40,402 nt of DNA from Aphanocapsa lilacina HA4352-LM1 (GTDB lineage Bacteria; Cyanobacteriota; Cyanobacteriia; Gloeobacterales; Gloeobacteraceae), in assembly GCA_019359725.1 (NCBI GenBank), contig JAHHGR010000042.1:1-40402 (forward strand). The letters run 5' to 3'. The translations under genes were made by a program, and so were the position numbers. Shown in pieces: positions 7,197 through 15,788 of the stretch. Below the pieces are notes generated by a model that did no database searches, was not told the DNA's origin, and was given only the letters and a program-made list of their open reading frames with translations. Positions within the stretch are counted from its first letter, which is position 1, and the number at the start of each line of letters is the position of its first letter.

Positions 7197-8213
7197 TTAC
7201 TTGCCGGCGGAAGGGGGGACGAAGGCGGTGTAGGTGCCGCCCAGCGCTTCGACGATCGTGCGGGTATTGGCGGTGAGCATCTTGATGTAAGTATCCCCCG
7301 CCGTCCCTGACGCCCCGACCGAATCGGAGTAGAGAGTACCGCCGATTTTGACCCCCGCGTCGCGCGCAAGCGACTGCAACAGCTCGGGGGCGGTGGAAGT
7401 CTCGATGAACACGGCGCGCACCTGCTCTTTGCGAATCTTCTCGACCAGGTCGGCGATCTTGCGCGCACTTGGCTCCTCCTCAGTGGATACCCCAAGAATG
7501 GAGCCAGTCACCGGTAGGCCGTAGGCGCGGCCATAGTACTGAAAGGCGTCGTGGGAGCTGACCAGCTTGCGGTTGGCCTCGGGGATCGTGGCGATTTGCT
7601 CCCGGATCCAGCCGTCGAGGGCTTCGAGGTCCTTGCGGTAGCGCGCGGCGTTCGCTGCGAAGCGCTCCTTGTCTTTCGGAAAAGTTTCCACCAGACTCTT
7701 CTCGATCGCGCTCACGTACCGCACACCGTTCGCCGCCGAACCCCAGGCGTGCGGGTCCGCCGCCACGATGCCCGCCGTTTTCTCCAATTTGTATGGCTTG
7801 ATACCCCCCGCTTCGGCCACCGGAACCTTAGGAGCGGGGTTCTGGGTGGCCCCGATCAGCTTCACCAGTTGCGGCTCCAGGTTGAAGCCGTTGTAGAGCA
7901 CCAGGTCCGCCCGCGAGAGCACCCGCGAGTCGCCCGGCGAAGGCTCGTAGACGTGCGGGTCGGCGCCGGGCTTCAAAATACTGTATATGCTGTAGCCGTC
8001 TCCAGCGACCGTGCGGGTCATGTCCGCCAGGATGGTGCTGGTGGCAGCTACCTTCGGTTTGTCGCTACTGAGGAAGGCTTCGTACTGACTGCCGGTGCCC
8101 TGCTGGGCATCCTGGGCATCACCGCCGGGGGGCGGGCCGCCCGCGCAACCCGCAAACAGCAACCCAATTAACAGAGAAAGTAACCATAGTCCGCGCCTTT
8201 TGCCCCGCACCAC
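7197..8213 (-). CDS. Metal-binding lipoprotein of ABC transporter (ZnuA/TroA/MntC family)
   Basis: A 338-residue cluster A-I solute-binding protein. The signal segment ends in the lipobox LLFAGC (Cys23). Metal ligands by alignment to the family are H87 (DPHVYEP), H155 (DPHAWGS), H221 (SSHDAF) and D297 (YSDSVG). This His-His-His-Asp set is the ZnuA/TroA type; the MntC/PsaA type has Glu at the third place. The His-rich loop usual in ZnuA is missing, so Zn versus Mn cannot be settled. The start is GTG 8213, because GGGAGGG lies eight bases upstream; a frame extending to 8309 lacks such a site and would displace the signal peptide. This is the only binding protein near two transport modules. Confidence 0.93.
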   Translation of the reverse strand: MVRGKRRGLWLLSLLIGLLFAGCAGGPPPGGDAQDAQQGTGSQYEAFLSSDKPKVAATSTILADMTRTVAGDGYSIYSILKPGADPHVYEPSPGDSRVLSRADLVLYNGFNLEPQLVKLIGATQNPAPKVPVAEAGGIKPYKLEKTAGIVAADPHAWGSAANGVRYVSAIEKSLVETFPKDKERFAANAARYRKDLEALDGWIREQIATIPEANRKLVSSHDAFQYYGRAYGLPVTGSILGVSTEEEPSARKIADLVEKIRKEQVRAVFIETSTAPELLQSLARDAGVKIGGTLYSDSVGASGTAGDTYIKMLTANTRTIVEALGGTYTAFVPPSAGK

Positions 8214-8241
8214 CGCCTGTCCCTCCCGCAACGTCGGCAAA

Positions 8242-8261
8242 ATCATGAAAAGATCATGAAA
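8242..8261. promoter_or_regulatory. Tandem direct repeat, candidate regulator site
   Basis: ATCATGAAA occurs at 8242-8250 and again at 8253-8261, a period of 11 bases (about one helical turn). It lies 29 bases before the binding-protein start, in the region between the two divergent metal-transport operons. Such phased direct repeats suit a dimeric response regulator. No regulator is identified. Confidence 0.35.
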
Positions 8262-8295
8262 TCTCTCTCCATCAAACCTCGGCCACAGGCTGTGC

Positions 8296-8312
8296 GCAAT
8301 GGGTAACATTGC
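8296..8312. promoter_or_regulatory. Dyad GCAATG-N5-CATTGC, candidate metal-regulator operator
   Basis: Perfect six-base arms with a five-base centre, in the shared regulatory region of the divergent ABC operons. Its size fits operators of MntR/Fur-like dimers, but it does not match a consensus I can quote with certainty. Confidence 0.35.
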
Positions 8313-8336
8313 TCAATCTTTCGCAACGAGGCGATC

Positions 8337-8350
8337 CCCGATCGATCGGG
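8337..8350. promoter_or_regulatory. 14-bp perfect palindrome in the divergent control region
   Basis: CCCGATCGATCGGG, followed on the forward strand by a T-rich stretch (8353-8370). It lies about 87 bases before the forward ATPase start. It may be an operator or, less likely, a short terminator hairpin for a leader transcript. The rest of 8214-8436 has no gene. Confidence 0.35.
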
Positions 8351-8436
8351 CAATTGTTTTATTTTTGTTTCACTCTTTAGAAATCGCTGGTAACGTGGTA
8401 GTTGGCGATCCTTGCGTATTACTAATCTCAATTTTC

Positions 8437-9150
8437 ATGTTGTCAGTACGCGACCTCAACGTGAGCTACGGCCTGCGCCCGGCCCTGGAGCGGGTGAGTT
8501 TCGGTGTAGAGGCCGGGCGGCTGGTAGGGGTGGTAGGCCCGAACGGCGCGGGCAAATCGACACTGGTGAAGGCGATCATGGGTGTGGTGCCCCGCCGCTC
8601 AGGCGCGGTGCTGTTGGAGGGTGAACCCTTGGAGAAGGTGCGCGAGCGGGTTGCCTACATTCCCCAGCGCGCGGGTATCGATTGGGATTTTCCGGCCCTG
8701 GTGCGCGAGGTGGTGGCGATGGGCTGCGTGCCGCGCATGGGCTGGCTCGCTCGGCCGGCGCGCGCGGACCGCGCACGGGTGGAGGCGGCCATCGAGCGGG
8801 TGGGCCTTACGGATCTGGCCCATCGGCGCATCGGCGAACTCTCCGGTGGCCAGCAGCAGCGGGCCTTCATCGCCCGCGCCCTGGTGCAGCAGGCGCGGTT
8901 GTTTTTGTTCGACGAACCCTTCGCGGGCGTCGATCAGTACACCGAGCGGGCGATTTTGGGGATTTTCGAGCAACTGCGCGATGCGGGTTGTGCTCTGCTT
9001 ATCGTCAACCACGACCTGGGGGACGTGGTGCGCCGCTACGACGATCTGTTGATTTTGCGCGGCGAGGTGGTCGCCTACGGGCCGCGCGAGGACGTCTTTA
9101 CCCAGGCCAATCTCAACCGGGCCTACCTGGGTCCGGTGGCTGCCGTCTAG
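8437..9150 (+). CDS. Mn/Zn-type ABC transporter ATP-binding protein, right module
   Basis: A 237-residue ATPase closely paralogous to the one at 6444-7175. Walker A is GPNGAGKST, the Q-loop is IPQRAGIDWDFPALV, the signature is LSGGQQQRAFIARAL, Walker B is LFLFDEPFAGVD, and the His-switch is IVNHDLG. The two share the tail pattern YGPREDVFTxANLxxAY. ATG 8437 is chosen because the conserved MLSVRDLNVSYG opening begins there; upstream in-frame sequence is AT-rich and not protein-like. It is followed 12 bases later by its permease. No binding protein is encoded in this operon, so it probably shares the one from the left module or uses a distant partner. Confidence 0.93.
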   Translation: MLSVRDLNVSYGLRPALERVSFGVEAGRLVGVVGPNGAGKSTLVKAIMGVVPRRSGAVLLEGEPLEKVRERVAYIPQRAGIDWDFPALVREVVAMGCVPRMGWLARPARADRARVEAAIERVGLTDLAHRRIGELSGGQQQRAFIARALVQQARLFLFDEPFAGVDQYTERAILGIFEQLRDAGCALLIVNHDLGDVVRRYDDLLILRGEVVAYGPREDVFTQANLNRAYLGPVAAV

Positions 9151-9162
9151 GAGGGACAGGCT

Positions 9163-10212
9163 GTGCAGGAGCTGTGGCAGTCGCTGGTGGGCTTTGTAAA
9201 TCTGTGGGTCGAACCGCTCGGCTATGAGTTCATGGTCAGAGCCTTAATTTCGGCGGTCCTAGTCGGTTCGCTGTGCGCGGTGATGGGCAGCTATCTGGTG
9301 GTGCGGCGGCTCTCGCTGTTGGGCCTGGTGGTCTCCAACTCGGTGGTGCCGGGGATCGCGGTGGCCTTCTTGCTCTACGTCAACATCTTCGTAGGGGGCT
9401 TCATCTCGGGGATCCTAGCTACGGTGGGCCTCGGTTGGCTGCAGGGCAAGACGCGCATCAAAGAGGACGCGGCGATGGGCGTGGTGCTCTCGACTTTCTT
9501 TGGCCTGGGCATCTTGCTCATCACCAAAATCCAGGCCGAGCGCAAGGTCAACCTCAACAACTTTCTGTTCGGCAACATCCTGGGCATCAACGCCTCCGAC
9601 TTGATCACCAGCGCCGGGATCGCGGCGGTGGTGCTGCTGGCGGTCTGGGCGCTCTACAAAGAATTCTTGCTGCTGAGCTTCGACGCGCAGTGGGCGGCGG
9701 CGGCGGGGTTGCCCACCCGGGCGCTCCACTACGCGATGATGGCGCTCACGGCCCTCACGGTGGTCGCATCGATGCAGGCGGTCGGGGTGGCCCTCACCAT
9801 TGCCTTGATGGTGATCCCAGCGGCGACCGCCTCTCTGCTCACCAATCGACTGGCTACGATGATGGGCCTCTCCGTGGGCCTTGGGGTAACTTCCAGCGTC
9901 GTTGGTCTGTACTTGAGCTACTACCTCAACCTGTCCTCCGGCCCGACCATCACCCTGGTGAGTGCCCTGCTCTTTGCCGCCGTGGTGCTCGCAGGACCGC
10001 TGTTGCTCAAGGTGCCCACCGGCAGCTTTCTCGGCCGCCTCAAGGGAATGGTGGTGCTCGAAGGAGCCTCCGGCGCGGTGCCGCCCTCCGAACCGGCTAC
10101 CCCGGCACCGCAGCCCGCAGCCCCGGCGGGCAAACCGGCAATGCGCATTGTGCGCGACAGCGACGGCCGATTGAGTTTGCAACCCGACCAACCGAGCGGG
10201 GTGGAGCGATGA
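9163..10212 (+). CDS. Mn/Zn-type ABC transporter permease, right module, with long cytoplasmic tail
   Basis: A 349-residue ABC-3 permease with conserved RRLSLLGLVVSNSVVPG, FFGLGILLITKIQAERKV and IALMVIPAATASLLTNRL segments. It is about 50 residues longer than its left paralogue. After the last helix (about 280) comes a Pro/Ala-rich tail (about 300-330) ending in a charged stretch. The GTG start follows GGAGGG. Its stop overlaps the next gene's start as ATGA, so the cyclophilin is translationally coupled to it. Confidence 0.93.
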   Translation: MQELWQSLVGFVNLWVEPLGYEFMVRALISAVLVGSLCAVMGSYLVVRRLSLLGLVVSNSVVPGIAVAFLLYVNIFVGGFISGILATVGLGWLQGKTRIKEDAAMGVVLSTFFGLGILLITKIQAERKVNLNNFLFGNILGINASDLITSAGIAAVVLLAVWALYKEFLLLSFDAQWAAAAGLPTRALHYAMMALTALTVVASMQAVGVALTIALMVIPAATASLLTNRLATMMGLSVGLGVTSSVVGLYLSYYLNLSSGPTITLVSALLFAAVVLAGPLLLKVPTGSFLGRLKGMVVLEGASGAVPPSEPATPAPQPAAPAGKPAMRIVRDSDGRLSLQPDQPSGVER

Positions 10213-11777
10213 GCGCGGTAGAACAAAAAATCAACGAACTGGAGCAGCTCACCCAGACTGCCGAGTTTCAGGCCCTGCCCCCGGAGGAGCGCCGCCGGAT
10301 TCTTGACGACTATTACCGGCGGGAACTGGCCCCGGCCTCGGTCGACCGCGCCAGCTTCGACAGGATCTTCGCCGCCGCCTGGCAGGCTCCGCCACCTCCC
10401 AAAGCAGCCTCTGAGCGCAAGCAGCTTAACCTCACCCCGGTGTGGTTGACCCTGGGGCTGGTGGGTGTGACGGCCGTTGCGCTCACGGGCCTGGTGTTCT
10501 GGACGAATAATTTGCAGGATATCAGCACCCAGGACGATGCGACCCTGATCAAGAGCCTGCGCGGCGGCGACCCGGTGCGCGAAGACGAAGTGGCCCTGCG
10601 CCGCTCGCTACCGGATACCGGTCCAGAAGTCTGGGAGATTGAAAAGGCCCTGGAGCGGATCGCCGAACCGATCAAAGACGGCGGCTGGCTCGAGGCGAAG
10701 GAGCGCACCGCTCGGGTGGTCGATTTGCTCAACCGCTACGAACCGCAGATCCTCAGCCGTGTTCCGGCCGGTGCGCGCGCACCGGCCGTGCAGGCGATTG
10801 CCCAGGTGCGCAGCAACATCCGCACCCTCGAAGACAAGATTCAGGCAAAGGACATCACCGGTTCGACCCTCCAGGCGCGGCGGACTTTCTGGTATCTCGA
10901 CTTATTGGAACTGGCGCTCCTCGATGAGTTCCGGCCCGAGGTGCCCGCCGAGTACCGCAATTTGCCCAGACTGGAGGGCGGCTGGGCGATGGTGCGCTTC
11001 ACCACCGACCGCGGCCCCTTCGTGGCCCTGGTAGACGGCTTCAACGCCCCGGTGACCGCCGGCAACTTTCTAGATCTGGTGCAACGGGGCTTCTACAACG
11101 GCCTCAAGATCACCCGCGCCGAGCGGTTCAACCTGGTGCAGACGGGTGACCCCAGCGGCAAGGGCACCGGCGGCTTCACCGACCCGGCCACCGGCAAACT
11201 GCGCACCATCCCGATGGAGGTGCGCCCGGCGCGCAAAGAAGCCGAGATCACCGCTTCGCAGGTCATCCAGCGGCGCGTCGACTACGTCCAGGACCGCTTC
11301 GAACTCGACCCCATCAAGCTGCGCGCGGAGATGGGCAACCTGCATAAGCGCTATATTGCTGACGACTGGAAAGCTGTGCCCTACGGCAAGACCATCCAGA
11401 GCTACCCAGCGCTGTACTACGGCCCGCCGGGAGTGTTCTCGATGGCGCGCTACGAAAAAGACCCGAATTCCGCCTCCAGCCAGTTTTTTATCTCCTTTTC
11501 CGACCCCGAACTCAACCCGACCGGCAAGAACCTCTCCGACGGCAAGTACGCCAACTTCGGCTATATCACCCAGGGAATCCGCACCGTCCGCCAGCTCAAA
11601 GTGGGCGATACCATTCAAAAAGCCGAGATCTTGAACTGCAAAGCAGCGGCCTTTAACGAGTACCGCGAACTGCCCCCGGCGGGCTCTTCGATGTACGCCA
11701 CCCGCGAAGGCCCCGCCACCAATCTGGAGACCAGTTGCCTGCCCCTGCCCGCGCCTCGCCTGGTGAGCGGTCGCTAG
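10209..11777 (+). CDS. Membrane-anchored cyclophilin-type peptidyl-prolyl isomerase
   Basis: A 522-residue protein that catalyses cis-trans isomerisation of prolyl bonds. A cytoplasmic helical N-terminus (1-75) is followed by one membrane helix (about 77-99), a helical region (105-250) and a cyclophilin domain (about 255-477) with GFNAPVTAGNFLDLVQRGFYNG and SSQFFISFSD. It carries an insertion between those blocks. The architecture resembles the cyanobacterial/chloroplast TLP40-type isomerases, which act on the lumenal or periplasmic side. The ATG at 10209 overlaps the permease stop; upstream sequence in this frame is only the shadow of the permease. Confidence 0.9.
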   Translation: MSAVEQKINELEQLTQTAEFQALPPEERRRILDDYYRRELAPASVDRASFDRIFAAAWQAPPPPKAASERKQLNLTPVWLTLGLVGVTAVALTGLVFWTNNLQDISTQDDATLIKSLRGGDPVREDEVALRRSLPDTGPEVWEIEKALERIAEPIKDGGWLEAKERTARVVDLLNRYEPQILSRVPAGARAPAVQAIAQVRSNIRTLEDKIQAKDITGSTLQARRTFWYLDLLELALLDEFRPEVPAEYRNLPRLEGGWAMVRFTTDRGPFVALVDGFNAPVTAGNFLDLVQRGFYNGLKITRAERFNLVQTGDPSGKGTGGFTDPATGKLRTIPMEVRPARKEAEITASQVIQRRVDYVQDRFELDPIKLRAEMGNLHKRYIADDWKAVPYGKTIQSYPALYYGPPGVFSMARYEKDPNSASSQFFISFSDPELNPTGKNLSDGKYANFGYITQGIRTVRQLKVGDTIQKAEILNCKAAAFNEYRELPPAGSSMYATREGPATNLETSCLPLPAPRLVSGR

Positions 11778-12163
11778 GCCTGGGTATACTGGGCCTGTCC
11801 GGCCCCCAGGCGAGGTGTACGGCGGTGACCTTTATGCAGCCCGCTTACCCACTGCCGCCCAGGATAGACACCTGGCCCAAATTGGGCACAGTCCCGTTCA
11901 GAAGGCCAGGGTTCACCTGTGCCTCTCAATCGTGCTCTGTCTTCTGGACCCTGCACTGTATAGACAGTCCAATGCAAAGGCTTATCCCTTTTCCGGCAGG
12001 ATCATCACCCGCAGGAACGTCACTTCGGGTTCACCAAATTGCCCACATTGCTCTGAAAGAAACGGCAAGCTCCGCCAGGCGTCAGCATGGCTAGCTGCGC
12101 CTCGGCGGGGACTTTTTGGGATGGGTTCGAGCTTGTGGCCGTCGGGATCTTCTTGAAACTGCC
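11778..12163. other. Gene-free interval between the cyclophilin gene and valS
   Basis: A convergent interval of 386 bases. Open frames here read as low-quality shadows without ribosome sites. A strong two-part hairpin lies at 11778-11811: GCCTGG/CCAGGC outside and GGGCC/GGCCC inside. It has no T-run but may end or protect the cyclophilin transcript. Nothing else recognisable. Confidence 0.5.
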
Positions 12164-14860
12164 CTAATTTTCCAGCCGCGCCAACTGCTCCGCCAGGATC
12201 GCCGCTTGAGCCCTCTGCTCGGCGAGTTTGGCGCGGCTTTCGGTCACCAGTTCGGCCGGGGCATTCGCCAGGTAGCTCTCGTTCCCCAGCCGGGCGGCGA
12301 GCACGCCACTTTCTTTCTCCAGCTTTTCGAGGGAGCGCCTGATCTTCCCCGCCAGGGCCGCCACATCCACCAGCCCGCCCAAAGGCAGTATTACCTGCAC
12401 GGTACCGGCCACACCCACCGCCACCTGCTTGAGGTGCTCGTCGGCCACCTCTTCGAGGGACAATTGCTCGACGCGGCCCAGATAGGCAATGGCCTGGCGG
12501 GTCGCGTCGATGGCGGCGCGCTCCTCGGCATTGCGCGAAGCCAGGCGCACCGCGGGCAGGGTGCGCAAAGGCGGCACCTGGGCAAAGGCGCGCAGGTTGC
12601 GGATCGCGCGCACCACCTGCTGCATCAGCGCAAATTCGGGCGGGACTGTTTCGGGTAGACCCTCGCCCGTGGGAAAAGGCTGCAGGCAAATCGAAGCCAC
12701 CCCATCGGGCTGGTGGAGCAACTGCCAGATCTCTTCGCTCAGGTGCGGCATCCAGGGGTGCAGCAGGCGCAGGGTCTGATCGAGCACAGCCGCCAGCACC
12801 TGCTGGGCGCCCCTGCGCGTCTCAAGCGCTTCTAAACGGGGCTTGGCCAGCTCCACGTACCAGTCGCAAAAATCGTCCCAGATAAATTCGTACAGGACGC
12901 GCGCCGCCTCTCCGAGGGCGTAGCGCCCGAGCATCTGATCGATCTGGCGGGCCGTCTGCCCGAGCCGCCCTAAGATCCAGCGATCTTCGAGGGTGAGCGC
13001 ACCCGGCTCCGGCAGCCCCCCCAGTTGACCGGGAGTCCATTCGTCCAGATTCATCAGCACAAAGCGGCTGGCGTTCCAGATTTTGTTGGCGAAGCGCTTG
13101 CTCGCATCGACTGCCCCCGATTCGCCCGTCTTGCGGTTGTAGTCAAAGCGCACATCCTGTCCGGCCCCCGTCACCTCGCGCACGAGGGTGTAGCGCAGAG
13201 CGTCGGTGCCGTACTTGTCCATCATTTCGATGGGGTCGATGCCGTTGCCCTTGGTCTTCGACATCTTCTGGCCTTTTTCGTCGCGCACCAGGCCGTTGAT
13301 GTAGACGGTCTCAAAAGGAATCTGGCCCGTAAATTCGCCCGCCATCATCGCCATGCGCGCCACCCAGAAGAAGATGATGTCGAACCCGGTCGACATCAGC
13401 ACGTTCGGGTAAAAGACTCCCAGATCCTCGGTCTGGTCGGGCCAGCCCAGGGTGGTAAACGGCCACAGCGACGAGCTGAACCAGGTGTCGAGCACGTCTT
13501 GATCGCGCTGGAGCTGCACATCCGTCCCGTAGCGCTCACGGGCGACGGCGAACGCTTCCGCTTCGTCGTGGGCCACCACGTACTCGCCCTCGCTTCCGGC
13601 CACAAACCAGGCGGGAATCCGGTGCCCCCACCACAGTTGCCGGGAGATGTTCCAGGGACGGATGCGCACCAGCCAATCGCGGTAGACCTTGCCCCAGCGC
13701 TCGGGCACGAAGGCGGGCTGATTCCGGCTGTCGAAAGCTTCGAGCACCCGCGCGGCCATCCCCGACACATCGAGAAACCACTGATCCGACAGGTACGGTT
13801 CGATGGGCACGCCCCCCCGCTCGGAGTAAGGCACGTTGTGGACGTGATCTTCGATGCCCACCAGCCAGCCTTCGGCCGCGGCCCGTGCGACCACCTGTTT
13901 GCGCACCACGAAGCGATCGAGCCCTGCGTAGGGACCGGCGTTCTCGTTGTAAGTGCCGTTCGGGTTAAGCAGGTTGATCATCGGCAAACCATGGCGTTTG
14001 CCGATTTCAAAGTCGTTCGGGTCGTGGGCGGGGGTGACTTTGACCGCCCCGGTGCCAAATTCGCGATCCACCGCCTCGTCGCCCACGATCACAATGCGCC
14101 GCCCGAGGATCGGAAGTTCCGCTTCGCGGCCGATGAGGTGCTTGTAGCGCGGATCCTCCGGGTGCACGGCCACTCCCGTGTCCCCCAGCATCGTCTCGGG
14201 GCGGGTGGTTGCCACCACCAAAAATTCGTCGCTATCTGCCACCGGGTATCTGAGCTGCCACAGATGGCCTTTTTCTTCTTTATCGTCCACTTCCAGATCC
14301 GAGACTGCCGTCTGGGAAGCCGGGCACCAGTTGACCAGGGACTTGCCGCGGTAAATCAGGCCTTTGCGGTGTAGATCGATGAAGACTTTTACCACCGCCC
14401 GGTTGCGCTTTTCGTCGAGGGTAAAACTCTCGCGCGTCCAATCGAGCGAGAGCCCGAGACGTCGCAACTGGCCGCGGATGGTATCCTGAGACTGCTCTTT
14501 CCAGGCCCAGGCGCGCTCCAGGAAAGCCTCGCGCCCCAGATCGAAGCGGGTCTTGCCTTCTTGGCGCAGTTGTTTTTCAAGTACCGTGTGCACGGCGATG
14601 CTCGCGTGGTCGGTCCCCGGCAGCCAGAGGGTCTTGAAACCTTTCATGCGCCGGTAGCGCACCACCACGTCCGGTAGGGTGAAACAGAGGGCGTGGCCCA
14701 TGTGAAGCGAACCGGTGACGTTCGGGGGCGGCAGCACAAGGCTAAAAGGCTTCCCCGGGCCGTCGGCGGCGGGCGAAAAGAAGCGGTGCTCCTCCCAGAA
14801 GCGTTGCCAGCGAGGTTCGGCGTCAAATGGATCATATTGACTGGGTAGGGTGCGCGCCAT
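12164..14860 (-). CDS. valS: Valyl-tRNA synthetase
   Basis: An 898-residue class Ia synthetase that charges tRNA-Val and edits mischarged Thr. The class signature HMGH is at 53-56 (after PPPNVTGSL). The editing domain carries TTRPETMLGDTGVAV. The KMSKS loop appears as KMSKT (532-536). The anticodon-binding helical bundle and a C-terminal coiled coil (GKIRRSLEKLEKESGVLAARLGNE) complete the protein, which has normal length. The ATG start precedes MARTLPSQYDP. Transcribed alone, divergent from the PHP gene. Confidence 0.98.
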   Translation of the reverse strand: MARTLPSQYDPFDAEPRWQRFWEEHRFFSPAADGPGKPFSLVLPPPNVTGSLHMGHALCFTLPDVVVRYRRMKGFKTLWLPGTDHASIAVHTVLEKQLRQEGKTRFDLGREAFLERAWAWKEQSQDTIRGQLRRLGLSLDWTRESFTLDEKRNRAVVKVFIDLHRKGLIYRGKSLVNWCPASQTAVSDLEVDDKEEKGHLWQLRYPVADSDEFLVVATTRPETMLGDTGVAVHPEDPRYKHLIGREAELPILGRRIVIVGDEAVDREFGTGAVKVTPAHDPNDFEIGKRHGLPMINLLNPNGTYNENAGPYAGLDRFVVRKQVVARAAAEGWLVGIEDHVHNVPYSERGGVPIEPYLSDQWFLDVSGMAARVLEAFDSRNQPAFVPERWGKVYRDWLVRIRPWNISRQLWWGHRIPAWFVAGSEGEYVVAHDEAEAFAVARERYGTDVQLQRDQDVLDTWFSSSLWPFTTLGWPDQTEDLGVFYPNVLMSTGFDIIFFWVARMAMMAGEFTGQIPFETVYINGLVRDEKGQKMSKTKGNGIDPIEMMDKYGTDALRYTLVREVTGAGQDVRFDYNRKTGESGAVDASKRFANKIWNASRFVLMNLDEWTPGQLGGLPEPGALTLEDRWILGRLGQTARQIDQMLGRYALGEAARVLYEFIWDDFCDWYVELAKPRLEALETRRGAQQVLAAVLDQTLRLLHPWMPHLSEEIWQLLHQPDGVASICLQPFPTGEGLPETVPPEFALMQQVVRAIRNLRAFAQVPPLRTLPAVRLASRNAEERAAIDATRQAIAYLGRVEQLSLEEVADEHLKQVAVGVAGTVQVILPLGGLVDVAALAGKIRRSLEKLEKESGVLAARLGNESYLANAPAELVTESRAKLAEQRAQAAILAEQLARLEN

Positions 14861-14996
14861 GGCGGTGAATCAACAATCGGTGCACTCCATGGTAGCGTCC
14901 GGGTCCGAGTGGCCGAAAACGCAGGTATCGACGGCAACTTGCGATCGGGGGCCTGGCTGATTACCGTGGTGGCAGTGGCAGTTAAGGAATCGCAAC

Positions 14997-15788
14997 ATGC
15001 TTGTCGGCCTGCACAACCACACCTGCTTCTCGGACGGTCGCTATAGCCCCGCCGCCCTGGTCGCCCAGGCGGAGGCGCTGGGATATGAGCGGCTCGCCAT
15101 CACCGATCACAACTCGGTGGCGGGCTGGCAGAGCCTCGAATCGCTGCCCGCCTGGGTGGTGCCGGGAATTGAACTGAGTACCCTGAGCGACGGCGGCACC
15201 GAGGTGCACCTCCTGGGCCTGTGGCTGGAGCCCCAGGGCCGCCTGCTCGAACACACCCATACTTTTCAAGACGAATACAATCGCCTGTGGCGCGACGGCA
15301 TTCAAGATGCCACCGGCAACGCGGAACTGGCCACCCTCGCTTTTGACCCGACCACCCGCGATCAAGTCATCGATCACCTGGGTTCCACCGTCGGCGCCCT
15401 CAAAGCGCTGCACGCCTGGGCCGCCGCCCACAGCGACGCCTATCTGGAGCGGCTCAGGCCGCGCATTCCCCACTGGCGCGACGGCATCGCCTGGCTGCGC
15501 GAGTCGCAGGCGACCGTGGGCCTCGCCCATCCCCAGCGCTACCCGGATCTGCCTGAGATGGAAGAGTTGCTTGCAGCCGTCGATGCTATCGAAGTGATCC
15601 ACCCGGATCATCCCCTCGACCGGCAGCAGTACTGGCTGGAGCAAGCGCAAAAGCGGGGCAAAGCCTGCTGGGGCAGCCACGACTACCACGGCTGGTCGGG
15701 CTCCCAACGCGACGGCCTGCTCCCACCTATCGGCCTTGAAGACAGCTGGCTCAGTTCGAGTCGCTGCGCGAATACGCCTTTGTCTTAA
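14997..15788 (+). CDS. PHP-domain metal-dependent phosphoesterase
   Basis: A 263-residue protein of the PHP family (trinuclear metal phosphoesterases). Motifs in order are GLHNHTCFSDG (H6, H8, D13), AITDHNS (D37, H38), PGIELST (E59), VGLAHPQRYPD, and GSHDYHGWSG near the C-terminus. Relatives include nucleoside 3',5'-bisphosphate phosphatases and RNase AM-like enzymes. The long helical insert (about 85-150) is common to that group. The substrate is not provable here. The ATG follows AAGGA. Its last 38 bases overlap the convergent small gene at 15751. Confidence 0.88.
   Translation: MLVGLHNHTCFSDGRYSPAALVAQAEALGYERLAITDHNSVAGWQSLESLPAWVVPGIELSTLSDGGTEVHLLGLWLEPQGRLLEHTHTFQDEYNRLWRDGIQDATGNAELATLAFDPTTRDQVIDHLGSTVGALKALHAWAAAHSDAYLERLRPRIPHWRDGIAWLRESQATVGLAHPQRYPDLPEMEELLAAVDAIEVIHPDHPLDRQQYWLEQAQKRGKACWGSHDYHGWSGSQRDGLLPPIGLEDSWLSSSRCANTPLS

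Noticed and set aside
9273-10208. Upstream extension of the cyclophilin frame to give 834 residues
   Set aside because: The extension lies inside the permease gene in another frame and reads as Gly/Arg/His-rich noise. The ATGA overlap at 10209 is the natural start.
11815-12156. Forward 113-codon frame in the gap before valS
   Set aside because: No conserved motif or ribosome site, and codon pattern unlike the neighbouring genes.
13025-14374. 449-codon forward open frame inside valS
   Set aside because: Antisense shadow of valS; the synthetase motifs on the reverse strand are unambiguous.
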